Both the position numbers and the translations under genes were made by a program. Below are positions 19,139 through 31,301 of a stretch of 64,000 nucleotides of DNA, piece after piece. Location: assembly GCF_000250985.1 (NCBI RefSeq), contig NW_013524647.1:501533-565532 (forward strand). Reading direction: 5' to 3'. The DNA is from Nematocida parisii ERTm1. Taxonomy: Eukaryota; Microsporidia. Below the pieces are notes generated by a model. That model was given only the letters and a program-made list of their open reading frames with translations. It was not told the DNA's origin and ran no database searches. The first letter of the stretch is position 1. Every line of letters begins with the position of its first letter.

Positions 19139-20356
19139 TTACTCAAATATAAAAAATGAATTATTAAAATTATTTCGGGTTATAGTCTTATTTACAGTAG
19201 CAAAATACAATAAGAATACAGTGCCAATAACCAACAGTAGAATTATAACAATAGGAACAACAATACAATTTAAAGTCTTTTTAAATTTATGTTTAACTAT
19301 ACCATTAATAATAATTGAAGTATTATATTCTACTGGTTTTAAATAATTATTAATTACGTTATTCTTAAACCCTTTGATATTGAAGTATTTATGGCTTTCT
19401 ATATTTTTCAGTATTTTTGATTCTTTAAGTTCATTAATAATGCCGATTTTCTTCTTTTTTTGTAATTTGCTTAAATATTCTTTAATTTTATTTATACTCT
19501 TATTTTTATATGATTCAGTGCTGTGTACATCTCTATTTATAGACATACGGAATATTGAATTATACAAATTAGTAATAAAGTATTTGAATGGAGGTTCATT
19601 ATGCTCGGTTTTAATATAAATTGAACCATAAATGGACTTATTTAAAAATTCATTAGAATTTAGAAAATACTCCATGCCTGCTCTTTTGAATAGTTGTAAT
19701 GAATAGATATCGTCATAACTTATTCCTAAATTATTAACATTTGATTGTTCTACTTCATCATTATCTGGTATAATTAAATTATTACCGTGTTTCATTAGTA
19801 TATCTAATACTCTCTGTAGTCTAGAATGCTCTTTGGAATTTTTGGTTAACTCGCATAGTTTAACCATGGCATTATCTGGGGTTACTGTATCATCCAATTC
19901 AGATATGTTTTCTTGTTCACACAGTCTATTAATAGAATAATCGAAAAATTTCCTTCTAAGTATATATACTTCTGCTATAATTATATGGTTACCCCCCATT
20001 AAATCATAGAATGCTTGCTTTTTATCTTCACTGTTTAATCCCTCTGCTGCTTCTTTAATTACATCTATAATTAACTCCGTATGACTTATAGAGTTATTAA
20101 CTATTGATATAGCAATATCATCAGTATATATAATACTCTTACATAAAATTCTATAATACATTTGTATATAAAGTATATTATACGCCAGAATACTTAGTGG
20201 TTCAGGTAAATCAGTGAATATTCTTTCTTCTCTGTTTATATCTGTTATTATATTAGATAATTTATCGATATCTTCTAATTCCATCTTTCCATTTCTATCT
20301 TTGAATTCCTCGTGTACTTTTTCCATTAACACATTATCATCAATATAACTCGCCAT
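19139..20356 (-). CDS. Tail-anchored paralogous family member, intact
   Basis: 405 residues. Same family as the loci at 234, 35448 and 45911: an N-terminal helical region with IDKLSNIITDINRE and FTDLPEPLSILAYN, a middle block (LQRVLDILMKHGNNL, NNLGISYDDIYSLQL), a Lys-rich linker, and one C-terminal membrane helix (about residues 366-386, IVVPIVIILLLVIGTVFLLY) followed by a short N/F-rich tail. No N-terminal signal peptide, so a tail-anchored or type II topology is likely. This is the copy that shows best what the broken one at 234 has lost. Function unknown; such families are typical of fast-evolving, possibly host-facing microsporidian proteins. Confidence 0.75.
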   Translation of the reverse strand: MASYIDDNVLMEKVHEEFKDRNGKMELEDIDKLSNIITDINREERIFTDLPEPLSILAYNILYIQMYYRILCKSIIYTDDIAISIVNNSISHTELIIDVIKEAAEGLNSEDKKQAFYDLMGGNHIIIAEVYILRRKFFDYSINRLCEQENISELDDTVTPDNAMVKLCELTKNSKEHSRLQRVLDILMKHGNNLIIPDNDEVEQSNVNNLGISYDDIYSLQLFKRAGMEYFLNSNEFLNKSIYGSIYIKTEHNEPPFKYFITNLYNSIFRMSINRDVHSTESYKNKSINKIKEYLSKLQKKKKIGIINELKESKILKNIESHKYFNIKGFKNNVINNYLKPVEYNTSIIINGIVKHKFKKTLNCIVVPIVIILLLVIGTVFLLYFATVNKTITRNNFNNSFFIFE

Positions 20357-20538
20357 ATTAAAATAAAATCAGCATGAAATATAATTTTAGTTACTAAATG
20401 TCTCTTATACCGTATATTAATAAACTAATTTTCATATTTGAAACTACTATAAATAAAATAAGTGCTATAAAAACTATCAGTTAGTCTAATTTATTCAATA
20501 TTTATAATGTAAATATTATAATAGACAGATATAAAGCC

Positions 20539-21468
20539 TTAGAAATCTGTTTCAGAAGATTTGCTTACTCCCTTTTTCTTCTTTTTTGAGTCTGCGTGTT
20601 TTTTATTCCCACTCAGTTTGTATGCCTTGTGTGGGGATGCCTCTGCGCTAATAATGCTTGATTCATTGGAGTCAGAGATGGTTTCCTTTAATGCTTTGAT
20701 TTCTTTAATGAATGATTGCATTGTGACTTCCATCTTCTCTAAATTATTGTTTATTAGAGATAAATTCTCTTTCTCGCCAGATTTTTCTGCTACTTCTAAT
20801 TTAGTGGTATTCTCTGATTTTGGTAGATGTTTCTTAGGATGGGGTTTGTCTGCGGATTTATCTTTAAGGTGAATAGTAGAGACTGGTTCTGGTGTGGGGG
20901 CTGTTTTTAATGCTTTCTTTTTCTCTGCTTTGATGCTCTTACCAAATGCTTCTGTGTTGAATAAGATTGCTGGGTCTTGATCAAGTGCTGCTGCTTCCTC
21001 TTCCTCTTCAAATTCTTGAGTGTAATTCTCTGGTTTAGTAAGAGAATTGGCTCCTGCAGACCTTTCTATTAACTCAGCAAGTAGAGATGTATTAGATGTC
21101 ATAGCGGCCTTGGGGTTAAGCAGATTACTTATGGTGGTGGCTTGTTTTAAGCTGGGCGAGAAACTATCTTCTATGCTCATTGGTTCAACTGTCATTTTTA
21201 CAGGTTTCTTTCCTTTGACCTTCTTAAGGATATTTGATGGGAGTTTGCCCCATTTGTTAGCTTTAACTATTTTGCCACCTTTTACTTTCTCTGTGTGGTG
21301 CTTCTTAGGCTGGTGCTTGCTAGGTTTCTCTGCTGCAGCTTTTGCAGTGCTTAGCAAATTATTGTATGCAATTTCATTACTAGAAGCATTATTCTCTGCT
21401 TTGTGGAATGCACGAACTGCTTCAATAATTAAAAATGGAGTAATAGCTAATTGTAATGTAATCTTCAT
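20539..21468 (-). CDS. Secreted lysine-rich protein
   Basis: 309 residues. It begins with a clear signal peptide (MKITLQLAITPFLIIEAVRA). The mature part is strongly Lys-rich with clusters of K/H/P and acidic patches (EEEEEAAALD), no cysteines, and long disordered stretches. The C-terminus is a basic K-K-K run. A coiled-coil-like segment lies at about 240-265 (NNNLEKMEVTMQSFIKEIKALK). Secreted Lys-rich proteins in microsporidia include polar tube protein 2 and spore-wall components, but PTP2 has cysteines, so I do not assign it. A structural spore or host-exposed role is inferred from composition only. Confidence 0.7.
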   Translation of the reverse strand: MKITLQLAITPFLIIEAVRAFHKAENNASSNEIAYNNLLSTAKAAAEKPSKHQPKKHHTEKVKGGKIVKANKWGKLPSNILKKVKGKKPVKMTVEPMSIEDSFSPSLKQATTISNLLNPKAAMTSNTSLLAELIERSAGANSLTKPENYTQEFEEEEEAAALDQDPAILFNTEAFGKSIKAEKKKALKTAPTPEPVSTIHLKDKSADKPHPKKHLPKSENTTKLEVAEKSGEKENLSLINNNLEKMEVTMQSFIKEIKALKETISDSNESSIISAEASPHKAYKLSGNKKHADSKKKKKGVSKSSETDF

Positions 21469-21734
21469 ATTCTAAATTATTCATATTCCTTAAATACTTT
21501 GTCTGAAACATTGCCATACCTCTATATTCAAAATTCGCATGGTTACCGCCCAGGTATAAACACAAAATAAAACATAAATGGCATGAGAATGCTCTACAAT
21601 ATTCTATAAGAACATCCCATTAGTCAATTCCACCAATTATTAAACAGGAAAGGACCAATTAATGGGCCCATTGTTTATTCATACCAATTACTCTAAAACA
21701 TTCTTAAAACAAATAGATTTTATAGAATGTGTTT

Positions 21735-21962
21735 TTAACTCTTCCATATGCCTTGCATTCTTGACCAAGCCTTTTGAAATATTCCTTTAGAGGGCCTTTC
21801 TCCAAAAACATGATCTAGCTTGATCTTTTCATCAAAAATATCCTTGGATTTAGCAGGCCCCTGTAAATTAGCAGAGATTTCTTTTCTTTTCCTTTTTCTT
21901 TCGCTTAATTCCTTTATTAATGTGGATATGTCTTGTTTGTCCTTTGCTGCATCATTTAGCAT
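21735..21962 (-). CDS. Small basic protein, unknown
   Basis: 75 residues, very basic centre (ERKRKRKE), Trp-containing C-terminus (KAWSRMQGIWKS). Divergent from NAC-alpha with 63 bp between the starts, an arrangement common for real genes here. No family recognised. An unusual GGGGGAAG precedes the start on its own strand. Confidence 0.45.
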   Translation of the reverse strand: MLNDAAKDKQDISTLIKELSERKRKRKEISANLQGPAKSKDIFDEKIKLDHVFGERPSKGIFQKAWSRMQGIWKS

Positions 21963-22025
21963 TTATTCCTCTTCCCCCGTGAATAAACTATTTATGCCCA
22001 ATTATTCGCAGAGTTTTTTTACCCC

Positions 22026-22520
22026 ATGAGTAAAATTCTAAAAAAGGGAAACAAATTAGTTGAAACCATACAAAAGACTGTTCCAATGGACAAGCTTATT
22101 GGATTACAAGATTTCTATTTGATGAAGCAAAGAACACAATTTGCGATTAGAGATGTACAAGCATACCACATTAAAAACACTGACATGGTTCTTGTCCTGG
22201 GGTCTCTTGATTTAGCCGAAAAAACAGCCAAGCAAGCAGCAGAAAAGAGAAAGGCAAGATTACAAGCAATGGCACAGGAACAACAGCACCAGTGCACAGA
22301 ACAGTGTGGACATGCTGAAGCAGCCCCACAGGAAGAGGATGTAGTAGAGGATGCACCAGTAGAAGAATCCAAGGAAAGCGCCGCTTCTGACATAAACATT
22401 ACAGAAGAGGACATCAAAGTAGTAATGGAGCAGGGAGGAGTCAGCAGAGAAGAGTCAATTAAACTATTGAAGGAAAATGGGGGTGACCCTCTTTCCATTC
22501 TCATGTCACTCGGGAAGTAA
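22026..22520 (+). CDS. EGD2: Nascent polypeptide-associated complex subunit alpha
   Basis: 164 residues. It has an N-terminal NAC domain (about residues 15-70, beta strands around QFAIRDVQAYHI and DMVLVLGSLDLAE) and a C-terminal UBA domain (about 122-162) with the classic ITEEDIKVVMEQGGVSREES followed by A/L-L-K-E-N-G-D. NAC-alpha binds ribosomes with NAC-beta and screens nascent chains away from wrong targeting. The linker carries a Gln/His/Cys-rich patch (QQHQCTEQCGHAEA) unusual for the family, then an acidic run. The start is preceded by TTTTTTTACCCC. Confidence 0.9.
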   Translation: MSKILKKGNKLVETIQKTVPMDKLIGLQDFYLMKQRTQFAIRDVQAYHIKNTDMVLVLGSLDLAEKTAKQAAEKRKARLQAMAQEQQHQCTEQCGHAEAAPQEEDVVEDAPVEESKESAASDINITEEDIKVVMEQGGVSREESIKLLKENGGDPLSILMSLGK

Positions 22521-22651
22521 CCAGAAATAAATTAATTACCGGATTTCACATAATTTTTGCTTTAGTGCATAACAGTAAATTTACCCGTTATGCTTTTTAA
22601 ACACCACCCAGTACAATTATAACCCAGAGAAGACTCTTCCTGTACTTATAA

Positions 22652-23879
22652 TTACATTTCAATCCCACTATATACAGTAAACCCCCTTTTCATTTCTAAA
22701 TACATTTGCTGCTTATTCGGGTCTATTCCTAGTATTTTACTAACTATTTTACTCCTCTCGGACTCATCAAATACAAAGTACAGTTTTGTCACAAGACTAT
22801 TCACATTTGAGTGCTTACTAATAAATTCATCAATAAACTTGGGAGTATCCGGATTATACGGCTTCTTTACATCTATTTTTATACTTGGATAGTTCTTTGT
22901 TTTAATAACAAAGGAAGTAATATCATTAAAACCAAATCCATTCTCTGAGAAATAAATAGGGAAAACCTTTTTTAAGTCCACAGAGTATTCCACGACTTTA
23001 CCCCCATACTCTAAATACACTTTAGTCTTACATGGGGTTTTTAAGATTATTTCTATTCTATCGTCAAATGCTATTACATAAGAATTCATCCTATTAAACC
23101 TTTTACACACCTCGACCATTCTTATAAACACCCATGGTGAGGATATTTCTGGGTCTGTGTATACAATGTTTTTTAAATCATCGTGTTCTATGTTCATATA
23201 CGTATTATTCTGTATAGTTGCAAAATACGCACTGTAGTTAGATATGCACTTAGATATTTCATTTTCAATTATTCTGTCAGAATAATTATATAACTCTGAG
23301 ATGTGCATCCATGCATGTAAATTTCTATTATTCGCATGAAGTACTTTTTTAATGAATTGAATATTTTTACTATCTATCCCATCCATTTCATCTACTCCAT
23401 CCAAACCATCTTTTCCTTCTGTTTTATCCCTTCCATGCTTTTTCATTCTTCACTTCATTCTTATCATTACTGTCTTCCTCATCATTACTGTCTTTCACAT
23501 CATCATTCTTATCTTTACTATCTTTACTGTCTTTCACATCCTTCTTATCTTTACTTGCTTTTCCTTCATTCTTGTCTTTCTCATCTTTCCCTTTTTTGAC
23601 TATTTTTTTATTCTTTATAAGGTACATCCGGTATTCCCATGCACATAATGAATTAGGATTATTTTCAATTACTTCTGTTGTAATGTCTAATTGCTCATGA
23701 TAGTTCATAAATGTAAGTGATCTTTTTAGTATATCGTATGCTTTATACTCTTCTGAGTTTATATAAACCATTTTTACTGCAGAATTATAATCTAATGTAT
23801 CATTAAATCTTTTATCTAACTTTTTATATACCTCACAGAATTTCTCTTCATTAATGCGTGTGGTTGGTCTTATAAACAT
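22652..23879 (-). pseudogene. Protein prenyltransferase alpha subunit, split by a frame change
   Basis: Two overlapping open frames on one strand: 23424-23879 (151 codons) and 22652-23446 (264 codons). The first has prenyltransferase-alpha repeats (DITTEVIENNPNSLCAWEYR). The second continues them (NRNLHAWMHISELY, CISNYSAYFAT, then a D-P-E-I-S-S-P-W repeat). The W-x-Y/H-R spacing is that of Rab geranylgeranyltransferase or farnesyltransferase alpha. The frames meet in a low-complexity K/D/S-rich linker near 23430-23450, where a five-A run allows a one-base indel; the second frame is +1 to the first. It could be an assembly error, a real mutation, or a frameshift used in translation. The C-terminal 130 residues are not repeat-like. 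A Rab-type beta subunit is at 33969, so BET4 is the likeliest identity. Confidence 0.65.
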
Positions 23880-24266
23880 TCTTTAATATTTATAAATATT
23901 ATTATTTGTAATGTATAAATATGTTAAAATATTCTTTTATTGTAGATATTATTAATAAAGGTGGTACTATATCTTAGTGCCATCATCCCATTAAGGAGTG
24001 GCCTTATAATGACTTACTATATAAGCCATGGTACTCCACCTTAGCAGTCAAATACATTAACTTATTATGGCTATCCTAGGGACATGAGGAACGGCTTAGA
24101 GAGTATAGGAAGGGAGTGTATGGTGCTTGACGGTTATTTGTTTGAGGTCTCTAGAACCATATGCTAATAAACTGCTTTCTATTTAAAAATATTTAAGTAA
24201 GCTAATACTTATACCATAAGAATATAAAGGACGGTCCACTGTAAATTATCTCTATTTATTATATAA
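23880..24266. other. Intergenic with competing hairpins
   Basis: AAGGTGG (23958-23964) pairs perfectly with CCACCTT (24036-24042). The same 3' arm can pair instead with TAAGGaGTGG (23992-24001), enclosing GCCTTATA (24001-24008) with TATAAGCC (24020-24027). The region to 24170 is less AT-rich than the flanks. A small RNA is possible; no gene is called. Confidence 0.4.
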
Positions 24267-26312
<2,046 letters not shown>

Positions 26313-26439
26313 TAAGCAATAAATATTCATTCTTATGAATCTAATCCTATTTATACAATAGATTATACGTATTCTGTATACGGCATATTCTTATACGCAC
26401 TAATGCATTTTATACATTTTTATACTCCTGTAAATTATT

Positions 26440-27035
26440 AGCGTATAAGCAGTAATAGACCAATTAGTACACACAGAATATACAGTCAGTCAGAATACAT
26501 ACAGATTAGCAATGTACAGTCAGTCAATTAGTCAGTCAGTAATATACACTCAGTTAGTCAGTTAGTCAGTCAGTCACTTAGTCACATACATATATTCAGT
26601 TAGTCATACAGTCATACACATACAGTAAGTCATACAGTCATATACAGTTAGTCACATACACTTAGTTAGTCATATACATACATACACTTAGTTAGTCAGT
26701 CAGTCATATACATATATTCAGTTAGTCAGTAAGTCAGTCATATATATACAGTAAGTTAGTCATATATATACAGTAAGTTATTCATATATATTCATAGACT
26801 AATTCATTCAGTCATCCACATACTTAGTCATATACATACAGTCAGTAAGTCAATTAGTCAGTCATAGACTAATTCATTCACTCATCCACTTAGTCATACA
26901 CATATACATATACACTTACTAACTCATTCACTTACTAACTCACTTATTCACTTACTAACTTATTCACTCATTCACTTATTCACTCACTTATTCACTCATT
27001 CACTGACTAATTCCACTTAATATTTATTCATTCTG
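26440..27035. repeat. Degenerate tetranucleotide satellite (AGTC/CATA/ACTC)
   Basis: Long runs of CAGTCAGT, TTAGTCAG, CATATACATA and later TTCACTTACTAACTCA. The dominant unit drifts from AGTC-like to ACTC-like along the array. The period is four bases, so it is not coding. It fills nearly the whole gap between UBI3 and the proteasome gene; 26313-26440 is plain AT-rich sequence. Confidence 0.9.
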
Positions 27036-27068
27036 TTGTAATTAACTATATAAACCGTATTATCTTTA

Positions 27069-27749
27069 TTATTCAAATGAATCTATTATCTCAGATACTT
27101 CTGCCTGTGATAATATTGTAGCCATTTCAGGTGTAATCTGAAATAATGACATTTTATTTGCATCCTTCTGTGCTACGCTATAAAGAGTCTTAGCCACTGC
27201 AATAATTGGCTCTTCTTCTGTTATGCTTTCTAATTCCTTCACGGCTTTGTCACTCTTTGTACCTATTGCACCCCCTTTATACATTGCATAATTACCATCA
27301 GGCTCAATCATTGAAATAATTGAACTGCCTTTATGGAACCCAAATAGCACCACTTTAACACCAAATGGCCTATACCCACCAGTTATTGTATATTTCTGTA
27401 TGTAATCACTTAATTCCAGTGTTAATTTAAGTATGTCAATGCTTTCACCTATTTTATACGCATACTCCCTTGCTATAAGAACTGCCTTATCAATAATAAC
27501 AAGACTGTCTGGCCATATACCAGCAAATGTCAAGTAAATCCCAGTTTCAACCTCTTTAAATTTGTCCAAGTCGGATAGTACTTTATGCTTACTCTCGGCT
27601 CTTTTTTCGATTGCTACAGCAATTGTCTTACCGTTAGAGTAAAATATAACTGGTGACCCTCTTTCTGATGCTAATTGTGCATATTCCACTTGAAATATTC
27701 TGCCGTCCGGTGAGAATATGGAGAGTGCTCTGTTAAATCCTTCATTCAT
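27069..27749 (-). CDS. PRE6: 20S proteasome alpha subunit, alpha4-like (Pre6)
   Basis: 226 residues. The alpha-subunit N-terminal signature RALSIFSPDGRIFQVEYA is intact and reads closest to alpha4 (Pre6/PSMA7). The fold continues with AVAIEKRAESK, LTFAGIWPDS, YTITGGYRPFGVKVVLFGF and ISMIEPDGNYAMYKGGAIG in the right order. Alpha subunits form the outer gate rings of the 20S core. It is slightly shorter than yeast Pre6 because the C-terminal tail is reduced. Other alpha types cannot be excluded by eye. Confidence 0.8.
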   Translation of the reverse strand: MNEGFNRALSIFSPDGRIFQVEYAQLASERGSPVIFYSNGKTIAVAIEKRAESKHKVLSDLDKFKEVETGIYLTFAGIWPDSLVIIDKAVLIAREYAYKIGESIDILKLTLELSDYIQKYTITGGYRPFGVKVVLFGFHKGSSIISMIEPDGNYAMYKGGAIGTKSDKAVKELESITEEEPIIAVAKTLYSVAQKDANKMSLFQITPEMATILSQAEVSEIIDSFE

Positions 27750-27836
27750 TACAAAAATAAATAAGAAATAAATTTAATACACAATGTGTAATAATAAAAT
27801 TAGCAATATAAAATTTTAAGCAATTATAAAAATAAA

Positions 27837-28862
27837 TTATTTATTAGTTCTAACAGTCATTTTAGTTAAATACTCATTAGTTCTAGTAATTGATTCATTT
27901 AGTGCATTTAATACGTCACCAGAATCAATTAAAATATTTGAGAAGAAGGTTGCTGCGAATATGTCACCTGCACCTGTTGGGTTATTCACTTCAATTTGAG
28001 GAGGTTTTAATGTAACCCATTTTTTATCTGAATTTTTAGTATAAAAAACCGTTACAGGCTCACTTCCATCTGTTATAACGGCATTACTAAAATTTTTATT
28101 AATAAAATCCGTTAATTCATCAGGGTTTACACATGATTTATTACACATTGTCTTATATAAAGATGTAAATTCTTCTCTGTTCCCTATAACCCAGTCAGCT
28201 GCCTCTATAAATGGCTTTATCTTAGCGTAAGACCTTTCTACTACACCAGGATCAGCCAAATTAAATATTATCATGCACTGTATATTAAGCCTTATCCTCT
28301 CTTCAATAAGGTGTAATAATGGTTCATTTGAGGATTCTGCTGTATACCCGGCTATGTATAATGCACTTACATCAGGTTTTGGTTTTTCAGTTGATTTTTT
28401 CATTAGTTGTAAAAATTTGCTAATTAAATTGTCCGTTATTTTTTGTTTTTCATTAATTTTTGTTATCATTGCCCGGTTTTTCCCATTTGGTATAATAAAT
28501 GACTTACCTGATTCACTGTTTATATATTCAGGTACAATTAGTAAATTTTTTATTTCTCCTGCTATGGCCTGATTAAATACTGACTTTGATAAATTATCCG
28601 TTGAAAACATCCCCAGGAATACGGCATTGATTTTTTGCTGTTTCGCTATTTCTGCGCAGGAATTATAAGACATACCACCATAATAATTTTTACTTTTTGG
28701 TAATTGTGCATAATGTTCTAGTATGTGCTTATTACTTTCTGGCAATTGATTATAAAGTGTCATTGAATTATGATTAATTTTTAGTTCATTAATTATTTCT
28801 GGGTGTAATATGTATATATCTATTAACGGGATACAGAGCGTATAGAATACTCTTAATGGCAT
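27837..28862 (-). CDS. PfkB-family kinase, adenosine-kinase-like
   Basis: 341 residues, the length of adenosine kinase. The catalytic motif N-P-T-G-A-G-D-I-F-A-A-T (about residues 288-299) holds the anion hole and catalytic Asp of the ribokinase/PfkB fold. The substrate-side motif is reduced to YYGGMSYNSCAEIAK (about 60-74) where adenosine kinases have GG-x-x-x-N. NLADPGVVER and NREEF match adenosine kinase positions. It would phosphorylate adenosine (or another nucleoside) with ATP, useful to a parasite that scavenges purines. Start in AATATTTATGCC on its strand. Substrate not certain. Confidence 0.7.
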   Translation of the reverse strand: MPLRVFYTLCIPLIDIYILHPEIINELKINHNSMTLYNQLPESNKHILEHYAQLPKSKNYYGGMSYNSCAEIAKQQKINAVFLGMFSTDNLSKSVFNQAIAGEIKNLLIVPEYINSESGKSFIIPNGKNRAMITKINEKQKITDNLISKFLQLMKKSTEKPKPDVSALYIAGYTAESSNEPLLHLIEERIRLNIQCMIIFNLADPGVVERSYAKIKPFIEAADWVIGNREEFTSLYKTMCNKSCVNPDELTDFINKNFSNAVITDGSEPVTVFYTKNSDKKWVTLKPPQIEVNNPTGAGDIFAATFFSNILIDSGDVLNALNESITRTNEYLTKMTVRTNK

Positions 28863-29330
28863 TAGAAGTAAAAAATAAAAAATATTTATGCACTATGTGT
28901 AATAAGTAAGTAAAAATAAGTAGAATANNNNNNNNNNNNNNNNNNNNNNNNNNNNNNNNNNNNNNNNNNNNNNNNNNNNNNNNNNNNNNNNNNNNNNNNN
29001 NNNNNNNNNNNNNNNNNNNNNNNNNNNNNNNNNNNNNNNNNNNNNNNNNNNNNNNNNNNNNNNNNNNNNNNNNNNNNNGACATATTAAGGTTAAGTATTT
29101 ATTACACTTTGTAGTATAATTATTTTATTATACACAGTGTGTATATAGTTATAGTAATAATTTAAATTAATGTATAATGTATGTTAGAGTGAGAGAGTCC
29201 TTTGATTATATAAAATTAACTTAGTAGTATAGGGAAGTACCAGATGGCTTATTAAAGCATTTATGTATACTTGAATGAATAAGAAGGTTTATATAAAGTG
29301 GCCTGTTTTAAACAAAGATAGAATATATAT
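28863..29330. repeat. Repeat-rich intergenic region with assembly gap
   Basis: The flanks of the gap carry GTGTAATAAGTAAG and TTTATTACACTTTGTAGT, variants of the palindromic repeat. From 29150 to 29330 there is plain AT-rich sequence and no gene. Confidence 0.8.
28928..29078. other. Assembly gap (151 N)
   Basis: A run of N from 28928 to 29078. It lies inside repeat sequence, so the assembler probably failed to resolve a repeat island. True length unknown. Confidence 1.
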
Positions 29331-31301
29331 TTATTGAATAATTTCCTTAATGGTCTTTTGTGTGGCAGGTGCTAGTGCTGTATTTCCTGTGAACCAGTCT
29401 ATATCTTTATTAGTCAGTGTGGAAAGTTCTAGATGTGAATCAAATGATCCGAATATTCCTGATTCTTCCATTAAAGACTTATCTGCGGCTGTTCCTATAA
29501 CCATTACTTTAAACCGGTCTTGATTTTTAGCAAACAGCTTAATTGCCTGTAGAATTGGGTTTAAGAACCTTGGACCAATTGACACGTACTCCATTAACCC
29601 TTCTATATCATCAAGAATAACTAAAGATTCGGCACTTTTATATGCATCCTTAAAGGTATTTCGTATATAGTTGACTTTTTCGTTCTCCTCCTTGCCTACA
29701 ATGTCCTTTGGTGAAATAACCCGAATAAAAGGAATCTCTGACTTTTTCGCAATTATTTCTGCAAGGGCAGTCTTCCCTGTCCCTGGTCGCCCTGTAAGAA
29801 GCAAAGAAAGTGTTTTTGACTTTTTTGCGGTGTCTTTTCGGAGTCTGCTTACAATTGTTTCACCGTGCTTTATTACTTCCTGTGCTGATGGGTACGCGTA
29901 GAACGGTTCTGGGAGTCTCAGTGCAGTGCTTACACCAAATGCAGGGACTGTTTCATCAAGTGCTTTCTTAAAATCATTCATATCTATCATTACCTCTTTC
30001 TTAGTGTTCCTGGCTCTTTCCAAGGCAAATGAAGCAGCACTCTTAACAAGTGCAGTGATCTCTGCACCGGTATAATTACGGGCTCTTTTGGCGATTTCCT
30101 CTAAGTCAATGTCTTTCTTCATAAAACAGTTTGTCTCCATTTTGCTCGTATGAATCTTTAAGATTTCCAGTCTTCCTGCTTCATCTGGCAGGGATATTTC
30201 AATGTGTATCTCAAACCGACCGGGTCGTAATAATGCATCATCAATTAAATCCACTCTGTTAGTCATCCCAATCACAAGAATATTATTCAATGACTCCACA
30301 CCATCTATTTTTGAAAGAAGTTGGTTAACCACCTGGTCACCAACGCCATTAGAAGACCCTCTGCTCTTACAAATCGCATCAATCTCGTCAAATATTATTA
30401 TGTGCAGTGCACTCTCATCGCCGTATTGCTTATAGTCCTTTTCTGCATCCTCAAACAATTTTCTTATATTCTCCTCACTCTGCCCAACATACTTGTTCAG
30501 TATTTCAGGCCCGTTCACAATTTTAGGTGGGGCAGAGTTTAAAAGAGCAGACATTCTCCTGGCAATAAGAGTCTTTCCTGTCCCTGGCGGACCGTACAGC
30601 ATAATCCCCTTTACATGACTTATCCCCATGTCTTTAATAAACCCTGGCTTGTACATCCTCTGAATGAATGCTCTCCTAAACATCTCTGCAAATTCTTTTT
30701 TTAGTCCTCCTATCTCCATCTCAAGAAAATCAAATTCTGTGTTCATACTCAACTCACCCCCCATCCCTAAAATGGTAATTCCCTGGTGGTCCTTAATTAC
30801 TATCTTTGTGTTGTTGTTCACCACACCAATAACTTCCTTATTCGGCAACTTTATCTTCTCTACCTTACAAATAAACATAACCTCCTTATTTGAAATATCC
30901 GCAGATGGTTCTATCTCCATAAGCAGCCCTAAATCCTGTCCCTCTGTCAGCGGTACACCACTCAATATTTTTAAAAATGTATTATTAATTATTCTGTGGT
31001 TTATCCGTATGTGAACACCCCGTGTCTTTCCTTCTATAGAAATGGTCACTTCTTCTATTTCTCCCATAACACCCCTTGGCCCGTTAATTACATCTACATA
31101 CTCATTCTCTTTTATATCCATAAATACTCTCTGCACTTGCGACAGAGATACACTGTACGGGGGTAAATCCCTATCAACTCTCACTTTAAATACGTATCCT
31201 TTTATAATACAGTAGTCTCCTGTGTACTCTGCTGATATATACACTTTATTCTCATGTGCTCTGAGAATATTTTTCATTCTCTCCACTTTATACTGACCCA
31301 T
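29331..31301 (-). CDS. SEC18: Vesicle-fusion ATPase Sec18/NSF
   Basis: 656 residues, shorter than NSF (about 745). It has an N-domain (about 1-180), then D1 with Walker A GPPGTGKT (about 237), Walker B IIIFDEID (about 304), G-M-T-N-R and arginine-finger region RPGRFE. D2 has GRPGTGKT (about 504) and VILDDIEGLMEYVSIGPRFLN, the latter diagnostic of NSF. With alpha-SNAP it unwinds SNARE complexes after fusion. D1 looks fully catalytic. Its start is 52 bp from the divergent SEC24 start. Confidence 0.95.
   Translation of the reverse strand: MGQYKVERMKNILRAHENKVYISAEYTGDYCIIKGYVFKVRVDRDLPPYSVSLSQVQRVFMDIKENEYVDVINGPRGVMGEIEEVTISIEGKTRGVHIRINHRIINNTFLKILSGVPLTEGQDLGLLMEIEPSADISNKEVMFICKVEKIKLPNKEVIGVVNNNTKIVIKDHQGITILGMGGELSMNTEFDFLEMEIGGLKKEFAEMFRRAFIQRMYKPGFIKDMGISHVKGIMLYGPPGTGKTLIARRMSALLNSAPPKIVNGPEILNKYVGQSEENIRKLFEDAEKDYKQYGDESALHIIIFDEIDAICKSRGSSNGVGDQVVNQLLSKIDGVESLNNILVIGMTNRVDLIDDALLRPGRFEIHIEISLPDEAGRLEILKIHTSKMETNCFMKKDIDLEEIAKRARNYTGAEITALVKSAASFALERARNTKKEVMIDMNDFKKALDETVPAFGVSTALRLPEPFYAYPSAQEVIKHGETIVSRLRKDTAKKSKTLSLLLTGRPGTGKTALAEIIAKKSEIPFIRVISPKDIVGKEENEKVNYIRNTFKDAYKSAESLVILDDIEGLMEYVSIGPRFLNPILQAIKLFAKNQDRFKVMVIGTAADKSLMEESGIFGSFDSHLELSTLTNKDIDWFTGNTALAPATQKTIKEIIQ

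Noticed and set aside
26440-27035. CRISPR-like array
   Set aside because: The repeats have a four-base period with no spacers, and the organism is a eukaryote.
28886-29083. ORF across the N run
   Set aside because: Made of unknown residues over an assembly gap.
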